Part shown: in pieces, positions 50,029 to 58,603 of the stretch
Layout: the number at the start of each line of letters is the position of its first letter
How positions within the stretch are numbered: position 1 is the first letter of the stretch
Source of the DNA: an uncultured Verrucomicrobiota bacterium
Lineage (GTDB): Bacteria > Verrucomicrobiota > Kiritimatiellia > CAIVKH01
Length of the DNA: 64,000 nt
Assembly: GCA_937872895.1 (NCBI GenBank)
Contig: CALMUP010000028.1
Location: 62,001 to 126,000 of the forward strand
Reading direction: 5' to 3'
Position numbers and translations under genes: made by a program
Notes under the pieces: model-generated
Database searches by the model: none
Seen by the model: only the letters and a program-made list of their open reading frames with translations
What the model was told of the DNA's origin: nothing

Positions 50029-52644
50029 TTATTCCACGGTCAGGGTCAAGCCGTCTTGCGCGTCGCGGTGATCAAACACCGCGGTTCCTCCAGGCGGGAT
50101 CGATCCGGCGAGGATTTCCGAGGCGAGCCGGTCGACGATTTGGCGCATGATGACCCGCTTGAGCGGGCGGGCGCCAAAGGCCGGATCGTAGCCGACCCGG
50201 GCGATGTGATCGAGCGCGGCATCGGTCAGTTTCAGGCTGACATGGCGGTCGGCCAGGTGCTTGCGCACCCGCTCGACCTGGAGGTCCACGATGCGCCGGA
50301 GCTGGTCGCGGTGCAGGCTGTGGAAGATGATGGTATCGTCGACGCGGTTGAGGAATTCCGGCCGGAAATGGGCGCGTAGCAGGTCGTGGACCTTGGCCTC
50401 CATCTGCTCGTACAACGGGTGATCGCCCCCGATATCGGGATGGGCGGTCAAGGTTTCGTGGATCACCGGCCCGCCGATGTTGGAGGTCATGATCACGATG
50501 GTATTCTTGAAGTCCACGGTGCGCCCCTGACCGTCGGTCAGGCGTCCGTCGTCGAGCAGTTGCAGCAGCACGTTGAACACGTCGGGGTGGGCCTTCTCGA
50601 TTTCATCAAAGAGCACCACGGCATACGGGCGACGCCGCACCTGTTCGGTCAGGTAGCCGCCCTCGTCGTAGCCGACATAGCCGGGCGGTGCACCGATCAG
50701 GCGGCTGACCGAATGCTTCTCCATGTATTCGGACATGTCGATGCGGACCATCGCGTGTTCGTCGTCGAACAGGAACTCGGCGAGCGCGCGCGACAGCTCG
50801 GTCTTGCCAACCCCGGTGGGGCCGAGGAAGATGAACGAGCCGATCGGACGGTTCGGATCCTGCAGGCCGGAGCGCGAACGCCGCACCGCATTGGCGACCG
50901 AGGCGATGGCCTCGCGTTGCCCGATCACCCGCTGCTGCAGGCGATCCTCCATCCCGAGCAGCTTGGCCTTCTCGGTCTCCAAGAGCTTGCTGACCGGGAT
51001 GCGGGTCCAGTTCGACACCACGGTGGCGATGTCCTCGTCGTCCACCTCCTCTTTCAGCATGCGCTGGTCCTTCTGGAAGGCGACGAGTTGCTGCTGGGCC
51101 TCCTTGATCTGCCGCTCCACGCTGGGGATTCTCCCGTACAGGATCTCCGCGGCACGGCCGAGGTCGTTCTCGCGGCGGGCGGTCTCCTCTTGCGTGCGCA
51201 GCAGATCGAGGGACTGGGTGAGGTCGCGGATGGTCGATATCAGCTCCTTCTCCCGCGTCCAGTGGAGCTTCAGCCGAGTCTCCTCGGTGCGCAACCGCAC
51301 GAGGTTCTCCTCGAGTTTGGCGAGCCGCTCGCGCGCCTCCTCCTCCTTGTCCTTGCGGAGGGCCTCGCGTTCGATCTCGAGCTGCAGCACGCGGCGGCGG
51401 ATCGTGTCGATCTCGGTGGGCATGCTGTCGATCTCCATGCGCAACCGGCTCGCCGCCTCGTCCACGAGGTCAATCGCCTTGTCGGGCAGGAACCGTTCGG
51501 TGATGTAGCGGTTGGACAGGGTGGCCGCCGCGACCAGTGCGGAATCCTGGATGCGCACCCCGTGGTGTACCTCGTAGCGCTCCTTGAGGCCGCGCAGGAT
51601 GGCGATGGTGTCCTCGACCGTCGGTTCGCCGACCAGTACCGGCTGGAAGCGCCGCTCCAGCGCGGCATCCTTCTCGATGTGCTTGCGGTACTCGTCGAGC
51701 GTGGTCGCGCCGATCGCCCGCAACTCGCCGCGGGCCAGCGGGGGTTTGATCATGTTCGAGGCGTCCACGGCCCCCTCGGCGCCGCCCGCACCCACCAGCG
51801 TGTGCAACTCGTCGATGAACAGGATGATCTTCCCCTCCGCCTCCATGACCTCCTTGATGAAGGCCTTGAAGCGGTCCTCGAATTCACCACGGTATTTCGC
51901 GCCGGCGATCATCGCACCGAGGTCGAGCGAGACCACGGTCTTGTTGGACAGGCTTTCCGGGACATCCCCGGCGATGATCCGCTGGGCGAGCCCTTCAACG
52001 ATGGCGGTCTTGCCCACCCCCGGTTCACCGATCAGCACCGGATTGTTCTTGGTGCGGCGGGACAGGACCTGGATCACCCGGCGGATCTCGGTATCACGGC
52101 CGATCACCGGATCCAGCTTGCCCTTGCGCGCCGCCTCGGTCAGGTCATGGCCGTATTTTTTGAGGACTTCATACTTGTCTTCGGGGTTGGCATCGGTCAC
52201 GCGTTGCGACCCGCGCACCGCCTGAAGCGCTTTCAACGCGGCATCACGGGTCAGTCCGGCCTTGGCCGCCAAGGCCGGGAAGGCGGCCTCCTTGACGTCG
52301 AGCAGGGCCAGGAACAGGTGTTCCACACTGACGAACTCGTCGCGCATGGTTCGGGCATCCTGCCGCGCCCGGTCCAGCACGGCGCGGAAGGCCTTCGACG
52401 GATAACGTTCGGACGCGCCGGAAACCTTGGCTTGCCGATCGAGTTGGCGGACAATCGCCTCTTCGAGCAGGGACGGCTCGACCCCCATCCGCGCCAGCAA
52501 GGCGCGGACCACGCCGTCGGCGGGCCGGATCAGGGCAAGGGCGAGGTGTTCGGGCAGAACCTCGGCATGGCCGTGCTCACCAGCCAGGTTCTGTGCCTGC
52601 TGCAATGCTTCCTGGGCCTTGATGGTGAATTGATCGACGCTCAT
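50029..52644 (-). CDS. clpB: ATP-dependent disaggregase ClpB
   Basis: ClpB rescues aggregated proteins with DnaK. 871 residues in the standard order: Clp N-domain (1-145), AAA+ module 1 with Walker A GEPGVGKT (206-213), the coiled-coil middle domain (about 400-520, which separates it from ClpA/ClpC), AAA+ module 2 with Walker A GPTGVGKT near 610 and Walker [13 protein letters not shown], and the C-terminal domain ([16 protein letters not shown]). Start ATG has AAGGAG upstream. No heat-shock promoter or CIRCE element was recognised. Confidence 0.97.
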   Translation of the reverse strand: MSVDQFTIKAQEALQQAQNLAGEHGHAEVLPEHLALALIRPADGVVRALLARMGVEPSLLEEAIVRQLDRQAKVSGASERYPSKAFRAVLDRARQDARTMRDEFVSVEHLFLALLDVKEAAFPALAAKAGLTRDAALKALQAVRGSQRVTDANPEDKYEVLKKYGHDLTEAARKGKLDPVIGRDTEIRRVIQVLSRRTKNNPVLIGEPGVGKTAIVEGLAQRIIAGDVPESLSNKTVVSLDLGAMIAGAKYRGEFEDRFKAFIKEVMEAEGKIILFIDELHTLVGAGGAEGAVDASNMIKPPLARGELRAIGATTLDEYRKHIEKDAALERRFQPVLVGEPTVEDTIAILRGLKERYEVHHGVRIQDSALVAAATLSNRYITERFLPDKAIDLVDEAASRLRMEIDSMPTEIDTIRRRVLQLEIEREALRKDKEEEARERLAKLEENLVRLRTEETRLKLHWTREKELISTIRDLTQSLDLLRTQEETARRENDLGRAAEILYGRIPSVERQIKEAQQQLVAFQKDQRMLKEEVDDEDIATVVSNWTRIPVSKLLETEKAKLLGMEDRLQQRVIGQREAIASVANAVRRSRSGLQDPNRPIGSFIFLGPTGVGKTELSRALAEFLFDDEHAMVRIDMSEYMEKHSVSRLIGAPPGYVGYDEGGYLTEQVRRRPYAVVLFDEIEKAHPDVFNVLLQLLDDGRLTDGQGRTVDFKNTIVIMTSNIGGPVIHETLTAHPDIGGDHPLYEQMEAKVHDLLRAHFRPEFLNRVDDTIIFHSLHRDQLRRIVDLQVERVRKHLADRHVSLKLTDAALDHIARVGYDPAFGARPLKRVIMRQIVDRLASEILAGSIPPGGTAVFDHRDAQDGLTLTVE

Positions 52645-52713
52645 GGTACGAGTCTCCTTTTTCCGGCTCTATTGGACACCGGACGACCTCCATCCGTTCA
52701 GCCGCGGCAGGGC

Positions 52714-53091
52714 TTAGACGACCGGGGGTTTTTCGACTTTTTTCTCAAACCGCTCACAGGTATCGGTGGCCTCGACGTCGCGGCGATGCAGTCCGCACCA
52801 TTGGCGGAACGGGTTGACGGTGTAATGCCGGCAATACCGGCAAAGCCGCTCGTTTTCCCCGGCATTGAACAGGTGGATTTGAGGCGAGCGGTCCTCTTCG
52901 CTGAAGATGGACGGGAGCTTGCGGCTGGCGGTGGTCTCAGCGGTGCCCTTGGCTTCGGATCCGGGCATGGTCATCGCGTGGCGGCACACGGCACAACGCT
53001 GGCGCTCCCCGATGCGGGTGAAGCCCTCATACACCGGCTCCACGATCATCAGGGTTTTCTTCCCGCAGGATGGACAAAACGCTTCCGGCAT
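52714..53091 (-). CDS. Cysteine-rich double zinc-ribbon-like protein
   Basis: A 125-residue soluble protein with paired cysteines: CPSC (6-9) with CAVC (33-36), a typical treble-clef/ribbon pair, then a second set CRYC, WCGLH and TCERF near residues 84-114, which resembles the CxxC...C...C tails of small iron-sulfur or zinc modules. The middle is Ser/Thr-rich and probably flexible. It is the last gene downstream of the zinc-type ABC cassette (54-base gap) and upstream of clpB. Family not recognised; a zinc sensor, chaperone or RNA-binding role are all possible. Confidence 0.7.
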   Translation of the reverse strand: MPEAFCPSCGKKTLMIVEPVYEGFTRIGERQRCAVCRHAMTMPGSEAKGTAETTASRKLPSIFSEEDRSPQIHLFNAGENERLCRYCRHYTVNPFRQWCGLHRRDVEATDTCERFEKKVEKPPVV

Positions 53092-53145
53092 GATGCGCGA
53101 TCATACGCGGTCAACGGGTAAAGCGCAAGCGGGTGGCCCGTGCCG

Positions 53146-54012
53146 TCAGGAATCGACCGGCTTCCGCCGTGCGCGCAGGGAGCCGGGCAGGCCGTAGCGC
53201 GGACTTGCCAGGAATCCGACGAGGAAAAACGCCGCCAGCAGGATGACCATCACCGCCCCGGTCTGCAGGTCCGCGATATTCGTGATCACCACCGCACCGA
53301 CCGAAATCACCACCCCGGCGATGCCGCCTCCCCAGAGGATGACTGCCGGCCGGTCGGAGAACAGGTACATCGTCGCCGCCGGCGCGACCAGCAGCCCGAT
53401 GGCGAGCAAGGCCCCGACCGCCTGCAGCGAGGTCACCATGGTGATCACCACCAGGGCGGCAAGCAGGTAGTCCATCAGCCGCACCGACAATCCATACGAC
53501 GCAGCCAGGTTGTTGGAGAAGATGAAGATAAGCAGCGGACGCTGGAACAGGATCAAGGTCGATAACACAATAAAGCCAGCAAGGTAGACGAACCACAGAT
53601 CCCAGTTGGACACGCGGAGGATATTGCCGAACAGGTAGTCTTCCACGCGGACATAGGTTCCCAGCCGCTCCAGCACCAGCAAGCCTCCCGCCGTTGCCGC
53701 GGTGTACAGGATGGCCATGACCGCCTCGCGGTCCACCCGCGAATGCGCCGCCACCCCCTGGCTGCCCAGGCCGACCACCAAGGCCATGACGAAGGCGCCG
53801 ATCAAGGCGCTGTAGGGATTCAATCCGGCGATCAATGCACCGACCGCAATGCCGGGGAACAAGGTGTGCGACAATGCACCGGCGAACAGTGCGCCGCGGC
53901 GCAGCACCACGTACCCGCCGGTGTAGCCGTTGAGGAAACCGATCATCACCGCGGCAAGCAGCGCCCGCTGGTTGAACTGGTACGACAGCATGTCCTGGAG
54001 GGCATCGATCAT
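53146..54012 (-). CDS. Zinc/manganese ABC transporter permease (ABC-3 family)
   Basis: A 288-residue membrane protein of the ZnuB/TroC/MntB family. About eight or nine membrane helices are visible; typical segments are RGALFAGALSHTLFPGIAVG near the N-terminus, DYLFGNILRVS and VTSLQAVGALLAIGLLVAPAA. Together with the ATPase it imports Zn(II) or Mn(II) across the inner membrane. Its ATG overlaps the ATPase stop by four bases. Confidence 0.93.
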   Translation of the reverse strand: MIDALQDMLSYQFNQRALLAAVMIGFLNGYTGGYVVLRRGALFAGALSHTLFPGIAVGALIAGLNPYSALIGAFVMALVVGLGSQGVAAHSRVDREAVMAILYTAATAGGLLVLERLGTYVRVEDYLFGNILRVSNWDLWFVYLAGFIVLSTLILFQRPLLIFIFSNNLAASYGLSVRLMDYLLAALVVITMVTSLQAVGALLAIGLLVAPAATMYLFSDRPAVILWGGGIAGVVISVGAVVITNIADLQTGAVMVILLAAFFLVGFLASPRYGLPGSLRARRKPVDS

Positions 54013-54749
54013 GACGGGGCTCCGAAGGCCCGCACCAGGTTGTCAGGGGTCATCACTTCGCGGCTGGGTCCGTGCGCGATCATGGCTCCGTTGAGCAGGA
54101 TCGCCTGGTCGAAGATGTCGCTGACCGTCTTCAGGTCGTGGTGCGAGGCCACAACGAGGTGGCCGCTGCCCACCAGTTCGCGGAGCAGGCACACCAGCAG
54201 CTCCTGCGAGGGCTGATCTAGCCCGGCGAACGGCTCGTCGAGCAGCAGCACATGCGCATCCTGGGCGAGTGCGCGGGCGATCATCACCCGCTGCTGTTGT
54301 CCGCCGGAGAGCTGTCCAATCTGCCGACCAGCCAAGGCTCCGATCTGCATGCGAGCCATGGCACGTTCGACCGCCTCGAGGTCGGCGGCGGCAAAGGGCT
54401 TCCAGGGGCCGATCAGCGGATACCGCCCGAGTTCCACCAGGCCGCGCACGGTCAACGGAAACGACCAGTCCACATCGGAACGCTGGGGCAGGTAGGCGAT
54501 CTCGTGGGTGCTCTGGGCCATCGGCACGCCGCGCCAGATCACCTGCCCGGCGCTGGGCGGGATCAGTCCCACCATGCGTTTCATCAGCGTGCTCTTGCCG
54601 GCGCCGTTGCCACCGATCAACGCCACGGCGGTGCCGCAGGTCAGCTCGAAACTCACGTCATGCAACGCGCAGATCGAGCCGTAATGCACATGCAGCCCGT
54701 CGGCTCGCAGGGCATGGTGGCGGTGCTCCTCGATGCGCGCACCGTTCAT
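54009..54749 (-). CDS. Zinc/manganese ABC transporter ATP-binding protein
   Basis: The 246-residue ATPase of the metal importer. Walker A GGNGAGKST, Q-loop (YLPQRSDVDWSFPLTV, characteristic of the ZnuC/MntA branch), signature LSGGQQQR and Walker B HVLLLDEPFAGLD are all present. The ATG at 54749 overlaps the upstream gene's stop by four bases (ATGA), favouring it over the frame start at 54761. The N-terminus has a short His-rich stretch (EEHRHHALRADGLHVHYG). Confidence 0.93.
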   Translation of the reverse strand: MNGARIEEHRHHALRADGLHVHYGSICALHDVSFELTCGTAVALIGGNGAGKSTLMKRMVGLIPPSAGQVIWRGVPMAQSTHEIAYLPQRSDVDWSFPLTVRGLVELGRYPLIGPWKPFAAADLEAVERAMARMQIGALAGRQIGQLSGGQQQRVMIARALAQDAHVLLLDEPFAGLDQPSQELLVCLLRELVGSGHLVVASHHDLKTVSDIFDQAILLNGAMIAHGPSREVMTPDNLVRAFGAPS

Positions 54750-55171
54750 CGCGCACCCCACAGGAATTCAATGCGCTCCGCGAGCGGACCCTCGGTCCAC
54801 ACGGTGCGGGCCCGGCGCGGGAAACCATCGACATCGAGGGTGACTTCGACCGCGTGGTTTCCGTCCGGCAATGCGACCTCCAACGTGAAATCCACGCCGA
54901 GGTCATCAATCGCCAGCTCGATGTCGGTTTCGAAACGCCGGTCGGAAGGGGCGTCGTCGCGCCAGACCACCCGATCACCCTGAAGCACCGCCACGCTGGA
55001 GGGTCGCGCCGAACACTCGATGGTCACCCAGGCATGCGTCAACCGGCCTGCCGGTACTTCGGCGGATGGCGTAGCCGTGCTATCCGCATCGGTCACCCGC
55101 AGGATCGGCCAGGCCAGGGCCAGCCAACCTGCCGCAAACGCCAGCCATTGCCACCAGGGACGACCGCGCAT
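54746..55171 (-). CDS. Small membrane-anchored protein of the metal ABC cassette
   Basis: A 141-residue protein I cannot assign. An N-terminal hydrophobic segment (about 7-24, WWQWLAFAAGWLALAWPIL) acts as signal or anchor. The remainder reads as alternating beta strands (AWVTIECSARPSSVAVLQGD, DFTLEVALPDGNHAVEVTLD), suggesting a periplasmic Ig-like or beta-sandwich domain. There is no cysteine or histidine cluster. It is located between the binding protein (6-base gap) and the ATPase (4-base overlap), so it is almost certainly made with the transporter; a periplasmic helper role is inferred from position only. Confidence 0.75.
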   Translation of the reverse strand: MRGRPWWQWLAFAAGWLALAWPILRVTDADSTATPSAEVPAGRLTHAWVTIECSARPSSVAVLQGDRVVWRDDAPSDRRFETDIELAIDDLGVDFTLEVALPDGNHAVEVTLDVDGFPRRARTVWTEGPLAERIEFLWGAR

Positions 55172-55177
55172 CGCCGG

Positions 55178-56092
55178 TCACCGCCCCTTCGTCAAGGCTT
55201 CGGTAATCACCGAAATGTTGTGGCGGATCATCGCCTCGTAGGTGGGGTCGTCCAACCCGACCATGTCGGCATACAGGTGGCCACCGATCGTTACCCCCGC
55301 TTCGCGCGCCAGGCTCTCCAGCACCTTCGGATTGGCATTGACCTCCGGGAACACGGCCTTCACCTCGTGATCACGCAGGTTCTTGATAACCTCCTTCAGG
55401 TAGCCCGGCTCCGGCTCGTGGGCATTGGTCAGGCCGAGGATGGTGATCGAGCGGAGGCCCAGCTCGCGGCACAGGTAGCCGAAGGCGGCATGGGCCGTGG
55501 TCAACTCGCGGTCCGCGCGCGGAATCGAGGCGATTTCCGCCTTGGCCCACGCATACAGGGCATCGAGCCGCAGGGCATACGCCCTGGCGTTCTGCCTGAA
55601 CAGTTCGGCCGACTCGGGGCGAAGGCGCGCGAGCTCATCGGCGAGTGACAACGCGGCCCGGCGGGCATTTCTGACGCTGTGCCACCAGTGTGGATCAATC
55701 GCACCGTGCGCATGGTTCGGACAGCAGACAAACACCTCGTCCGCCTCCACACGCAACGAGGGGACCGACCTCCCTACTTCAAAAACCGGGACGCCCCCTC
55801 CGAGCGATTGCCTGAACTCATCGAGGTAGGTCTCGAGCCCCTTGCCGGCCGCGATGACCAGGTCGGCGTCGGAAGCCGCCTTGAGGTTTGCCGGGGTCGG
55901 GTAGTAGGTGTGCGGGTTGGAGTCCAGCGGCATCAGGTCGGTGACGATCACCGCATCTCCGCCCACCTGCCGGGCCAGATCGCTGACGATCGGGTGCAGG
56001 GAAGCGATGCGAAGCGGCGCCGAGGGGGCGGCATGCCCCCAGCCGGCCGCGAGCAACCAGCCGGCCAACCACCAGCGGGTCAAGCTAGACAT
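55178..56092 (-). CDS. Metal ABC transporter substrate-binding protein (ZnuA/TroA-like)
   Basis: The periplasmic cluster A-I metal binder, 304 residues. A signal peptide covers about 1-21 (ending GWGHAA). Likely metal ligands are His61 (SNPHTYYPTP), His135 (DPHWWH), His201 (LTTAHAAF) and an acidic residue near the end (Glu250 or Asp276). The three-histidine pattern suggests zinc rather than iron. A CCPNHAHG loop (123-130) adds two cysteines and two histidines. It is 8 bases downstream of the His-rich barrel gene and heads the transporter genes. Confidence 0.92.
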   Translation of the reverse strand: MSSLTRWWLAGWLLAAGWGHAAPSAPLRIASLHPIVSDLARQVGGDAVIVTDLMPLDSNPHTYYPTPANLKAASDADLVIAAGKGLETYLDEFRQSLGGGVPVFEVGRSVPSLRVEADEVFVCCPNHAHGAIDPHWWHSVRNARRAALSLADELARLRPESAELFRQNARAYALRLDALYAWAKAEIASIPRADRELTTAHAAFGYLCRELGLRSITILGLTNAHEPEPGYLKEVIKNLRDHEVKAVFPEVNANPKVLESLAREAGVTIGGHLYADMVGLDDPTYEAMIRHNISVITEALTKGR

Positions 56093-56100
56093 GGTTACTC

Positions 56101-57381
56101 CTAGCGGACTTCAGCGCCGCCCCAGGCCAACCCGAGTTGCAGCCAGACGGTGTGTTCCTCGGAACCATCATCCAAATCATCATAATTGTACTGGGCTCGG
56201 ATCGAGGTGCGTCGGAATGGATCGGGATACACCGTGATGGCGGGGCTGATCTGGAAGCGCTCTCCGGTCTCGAGGTCATCGTTCCCTTCCACATAGCCCA
56301 CCCGCGTACCGAGATCAAGTGCCGGATTGGGTGAATAGACAAACTGCGAGTAGAAACCGAACTCGGCACCGCCGGGAAGACCCTCATGGTCGTGATCGCT
56401 ATCCGCATGGTCTTCACCCTCGTGCTCCTCCCCATGGTCGTGGCCGCTTCCGCCATCCTCGACATCCCGGTACAACACCTCGGTGGTCCAGATGTAGGAA
56501 CGGCCTCCGGGAGCGAGACCATTTTGACGCCAGGCATAGGTGAAATCCCATCCGAACACGGTCATCCGGCGGCCGGTCTCCTCATCGCCCACTGCCAGGG
56601 ATAGCCCTGATTCGTAGGAACGGAAATCATCAAGGCTGCGCTGGGTGAACAGACGGGCCGATGTAACGTCGTCGTCGAAGGCAAGTTCACCACCATGTGC
56701 ATGATCATGGTCATCATCATGTTCGGCATGCTCCTCACCTTCGTGTTCCTCCTCGTGCTCGGCGTGTTCTTCGTCGGCATGCTCGCCCCCGCCGTGCTCA
56801 TGCTCATGGCCAACGGCCTTGCCGTACGCCACGGTCAACCCGTAGGTAACGCCGACATCCTGGTGAAGCCAGGTGAGGTCTGCGCCGTCGAACCACAACC
56901 CGTGATCACCGAGAAAACGCCCCAGCACCAGCGGGGTATCCACAAAACTCCAGGCATGAAGATGGCGCGCGTTCTGGTATCCGAACCGCCCTAGCATCCG
57001 ACCGCCACGCACCTCGAAACCACCAGGAAGATCCCGAATCTTCAAGAACGCCTCCTCCCACTCATTCTCCCACTCCTCCTCCGCGCCATAGGAAATCGCG
57101 TAAGTGGCAAACGCCTCTACCTGGCCCAATCGCAGGGACAACCCGGGCTCAATGGCCTGCACTGAACCATCCTCTCGGGTTGGATCATGGTGACCAACAG
57201 CCAAGGCCTCCGCATCACCCGAGGAATCTCCAACGGCAGCATTGATGTGCAGACTGGGTGTCAGCGGCCCAACCGTTGGAGCCAGCCACCAAGGCTCGGC
57301 AGCATCCTCGGCAACTACCGGCACCACCGCACCACAAACCAACAACAAACCGCATCCAATGACCCATCTGTAAATCGTCAT
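56101..57381 (-). CDS. Histidine-rich putative outer membrane beta-barrel protein
   Basis: A 426-residue protein with a signal peptide (1-24, VVPVVAEDA) and many alternating amphipathic strands ending in a C-terminal strand (VWLQLGLAWGGAEVR). It carries two acidic histidine-rich segments: residues 191-230 (12 His, DNA 56692-56811) and 314-332 (6 His, DNA 56386-56442), placed like surface loops between strands. His-Glu-Asp repeats of this kind bind Zn, Ni or Co. It is first in the metal ABC cassette, behind the promoter at 57409-57437. Likely role: capture or passage of zinc across the outer membrane; no TonB box or plug domain was seen. Confidence 0.8.
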   Translation of the reverse strand: MTIYRWVIGCGLLLVCGAVVPVVAEDAAEPWWLAPTVGPLTPSLHINAAVGDSSGDAEALAVGHHDPTREDGSVQAIEPGLSLRLGQVEAFATYAISYGAEEEWENEWEEAFLKIRDLPGGFEVRGGRMLGRFGYQNARHLHAWSFVDTPLVLGRFLGDHGLWFDGADLTWLHQDVGVTYGLTVAYGKAVGHEHEHGGGEHADEEHAEHEEEHEGEEHAEHDDDHDHAHGGELAFDDDVTSARLFTQRSLDDFRSYESGLSLAVGDEETGRRMTVFGWDFTYAWRQNGLAPGGRSYIWTTEVLYRDVEDGGSGHDHGEEHEGEDHADSDHDHEGLPGGAEFGFYSQFVYSPNPALDLGTRVGYVEGNDDLETGERFQISPAITVYPDPFRRTSIRAQYNYDDLDDGSEEHTVWLQLGLAWGGAEVR

Positions 57382-57403
57382 AGAACCCTCTCCAATTGAT
57401 AGT

Positions 57404-57419
57404 TGATAATAGTAAATCA
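57404..57419 (-). promoter_or_regulatory. Fur/Zur-like dyad over the metal cassette promoter
   Basis: TGAT and ATCA half sites separated by eight AT-rich bases (57404-57407 and 57416-57419), inside a longer AT-rich stretch with GATAnT repeats that resembles Fur-family operators. It covers the -10 hexamer, the expected position for repression by metal-loaded Zur. The match is by eye only. Confidence 0.4.
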
Positions 57420-57437
57420 GTAGCCGCTTCGTGTCAA
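57409..57437 (-). promoter_or_regulatory. Sigma70 promoter of the metal-uptake cassette
   Basis: Perfect TTGACA (57432-57437), exactly 17-base spacer, TACTAT (57409-57414) on the minus strand, about 28 bases before the barrel gene ATG. A GGAG lies before that ATG. Confidence 0.65.
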
Positions 57438-57505
57438 TGACTAGCCGCCGGGATTCGGGTGAACCTCCGGACCGGGTGTCGGGAGTGGAAGTTGCACACG
57501 AGATT

Positions 57506-57533
57506 TAGTGGACTTAATCAGGCGTATCCACTA
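57506..57533 (+). promoter_or_regulatory. Inverted repeat upstream of hisG
   Basis: TAGTGGA (57506-57512) and TCCACTA (57527-57533), a perfect 7-bp inverted repeat with a 14-base spacer, 36 bases before the hisG ATG. It overlaps a palindromic CACTAGTG (57529-57536). Could be a repressor site or leader hairpin; no clear promoter was picked out here. Confidence 0.35.
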
Positions 57534-57568
57534 GTGTCACCACCCCTTATAGAAGAGAAAGAAGCGCC

Positions 57569-58447
57569 ATGGACAAGAAAAAGATCGTATTGGGTTTGCC
57601 CAAGGGAAGTTTGCAGGAATCGACCTTCTCGATGATGAAGAAGGCTGGATTCACGCTGCGCACCGGTTCCCGCTCGTACATTCCGTCGGTGGATGACCCG
57701 GAAATCGATTGCCGCCTGATCCGTGCCCAGGAAATCAGCCGCTACGTTGAACAGGGCGTGCTGGATGCGGGTTTGACCGGGCATGATTGGGTGGTTGAAA
57801 ACCAATCCACCGTCCACGAGGTCGCCAACCTGGTTTATGCCAAAGTCGGCTTGAAACCCGTGCGCTGGGTTGTCGCGGTTCCAAATGACTCCACGATCCA
57901 GTCGGCGAAAGACCTCGAGGGCAAACGGATTGCCACCGAGGCCGTGGGCCTGACCCGCCAGTATCTGGCCAAGCACAAGGTGAACGCCGAGGTGGAGTTC
58001 TCCTGGGGTGCAACCGAGGTCAAGGCTCCCGAACTGGTGGATGCCATCGTCGAGATTACGGAAACCGGCTCGTCACTGCGCGCGAACAACCTCCGTATTG
58101 TCGATACGGTTTTGGAGTCGACAACCCGCTTCATCGCCAACCAGCAAAGCTGGAAGGATGCTTGGAAACGCAGTAAGATCGAGCAGATCGCGATGTTGCT
58201 GCAGGGTGCCCTGGCCGCCGAAACGAAGGTCCTGATCAAGCTGAACGCGCACAAGGACAACCTCGAACGCGTGACCAAACTCCTTCCCGCCCTCCATGCC
58301 CCTACCCTCAATCAACTGGCTGCCGACGGCTGGTTTTCGATCGAGTCGGTGGTGGACGAATCCGTGGTGCGCGAAATCATCCCGCAACTCAAGGCCGCCG
58401 GGGCCGAGGGCATCATTGAAATCGGTTTGAACAAAGTCGTCCCCTAA
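57569..58447 (+). CDS. hisG: ATP phosphoribosyltransferase (long form)
   Basis: First enzyme of histidine synthesis. At 292 residues it is the long, homohexameric form with its own C-terminal regulatory domain (about 215-292), so no HisZ partner is needed. Catalytic parts: GLPKGSLQESTFSMMKKAG, the D(A)GLTGHDW motif as VLDAGLTGHDWVVEN, and VDAIVEITETGSSLRANNL. Transcribed divergently from the metal cassette. No other his gene is in the window. Confidence 0.96.
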   Translation: MDKKKIVLGLPKGSLQESTFSMMKKAGFTLRTGSRSYIPSVDDPEIDCRLIRAQEISRYVEQGVLDAGLTGHDWVVENQSTVHEVANLVYAKVGLKPVRWVVAVPNDSTIQSAKDLEGKRIATEAVGLTRQYLAKHKVNAEVEFSWGATEVKAPELVDAIVEITETGSSLRANNLRIVDTVLESTTRFIANQQSWKDAWKRSKIEQIAMLLQGALAAETKVLIKLNAHKDNLERVTKLLPALHAPTLNQLAADGWFSIESVVDESVVREIIPQLKAAGAEGIIEIGLNKVVP

Positions 58448-58472
58448 AGGACCAACAAGGAAACAGAGTACT

Positions 58473-58562
58473 ATGGGTTCCGTGAAGAAAAAGCGGCGGA
58501 AGAAGATGGCCAAGCACAAACGCAAGAAACGCTCGGCCGCTGACCGCCACAAGAAGAGATAA
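58473..58562 (+). CDS. 29-residue basic protein of the AURKAIP1/COX24 family
   Basis: A tiny, extremely basic protein (MGSVKKKRRKKMAKHKRKKR plus nine more residues), too short for ordinary gene calls. The pattern GSVxKKRRKKMxKHKxKK matches the AURKAIP1/COX24 domain, related to mitochondrial ribosomal protein mS38 and found as a short 30S-associated protein in some bacteria. It lies 25 bases after hisG and 41 bases before the TPR lipoprotein gene; AAGGAAAC is the likely ribosome site. Confidence 0.8.
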   Translation: MGSVKKKRRKKMAKHKRKKRSAADRHKKR

Positions 58563-58603
58563 CCGTGCGGGGTTCGCCCCGCCGTGAACAACTGAATAGC
58601 CGA

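Noticed and set aside
50386-53121. 911-codon plus-strand frame opposite clpB
   Set aside because: Antisense to the complete clpB and zinc-ribbon genes; no recognisable domain.
58567-58582. GC-rich stem with a TTCG loop before the TPR gene as a terminator
   Set aside because: Only six pairs and no T run on either strand; it may stabilise RNA but does not look like a terminator.
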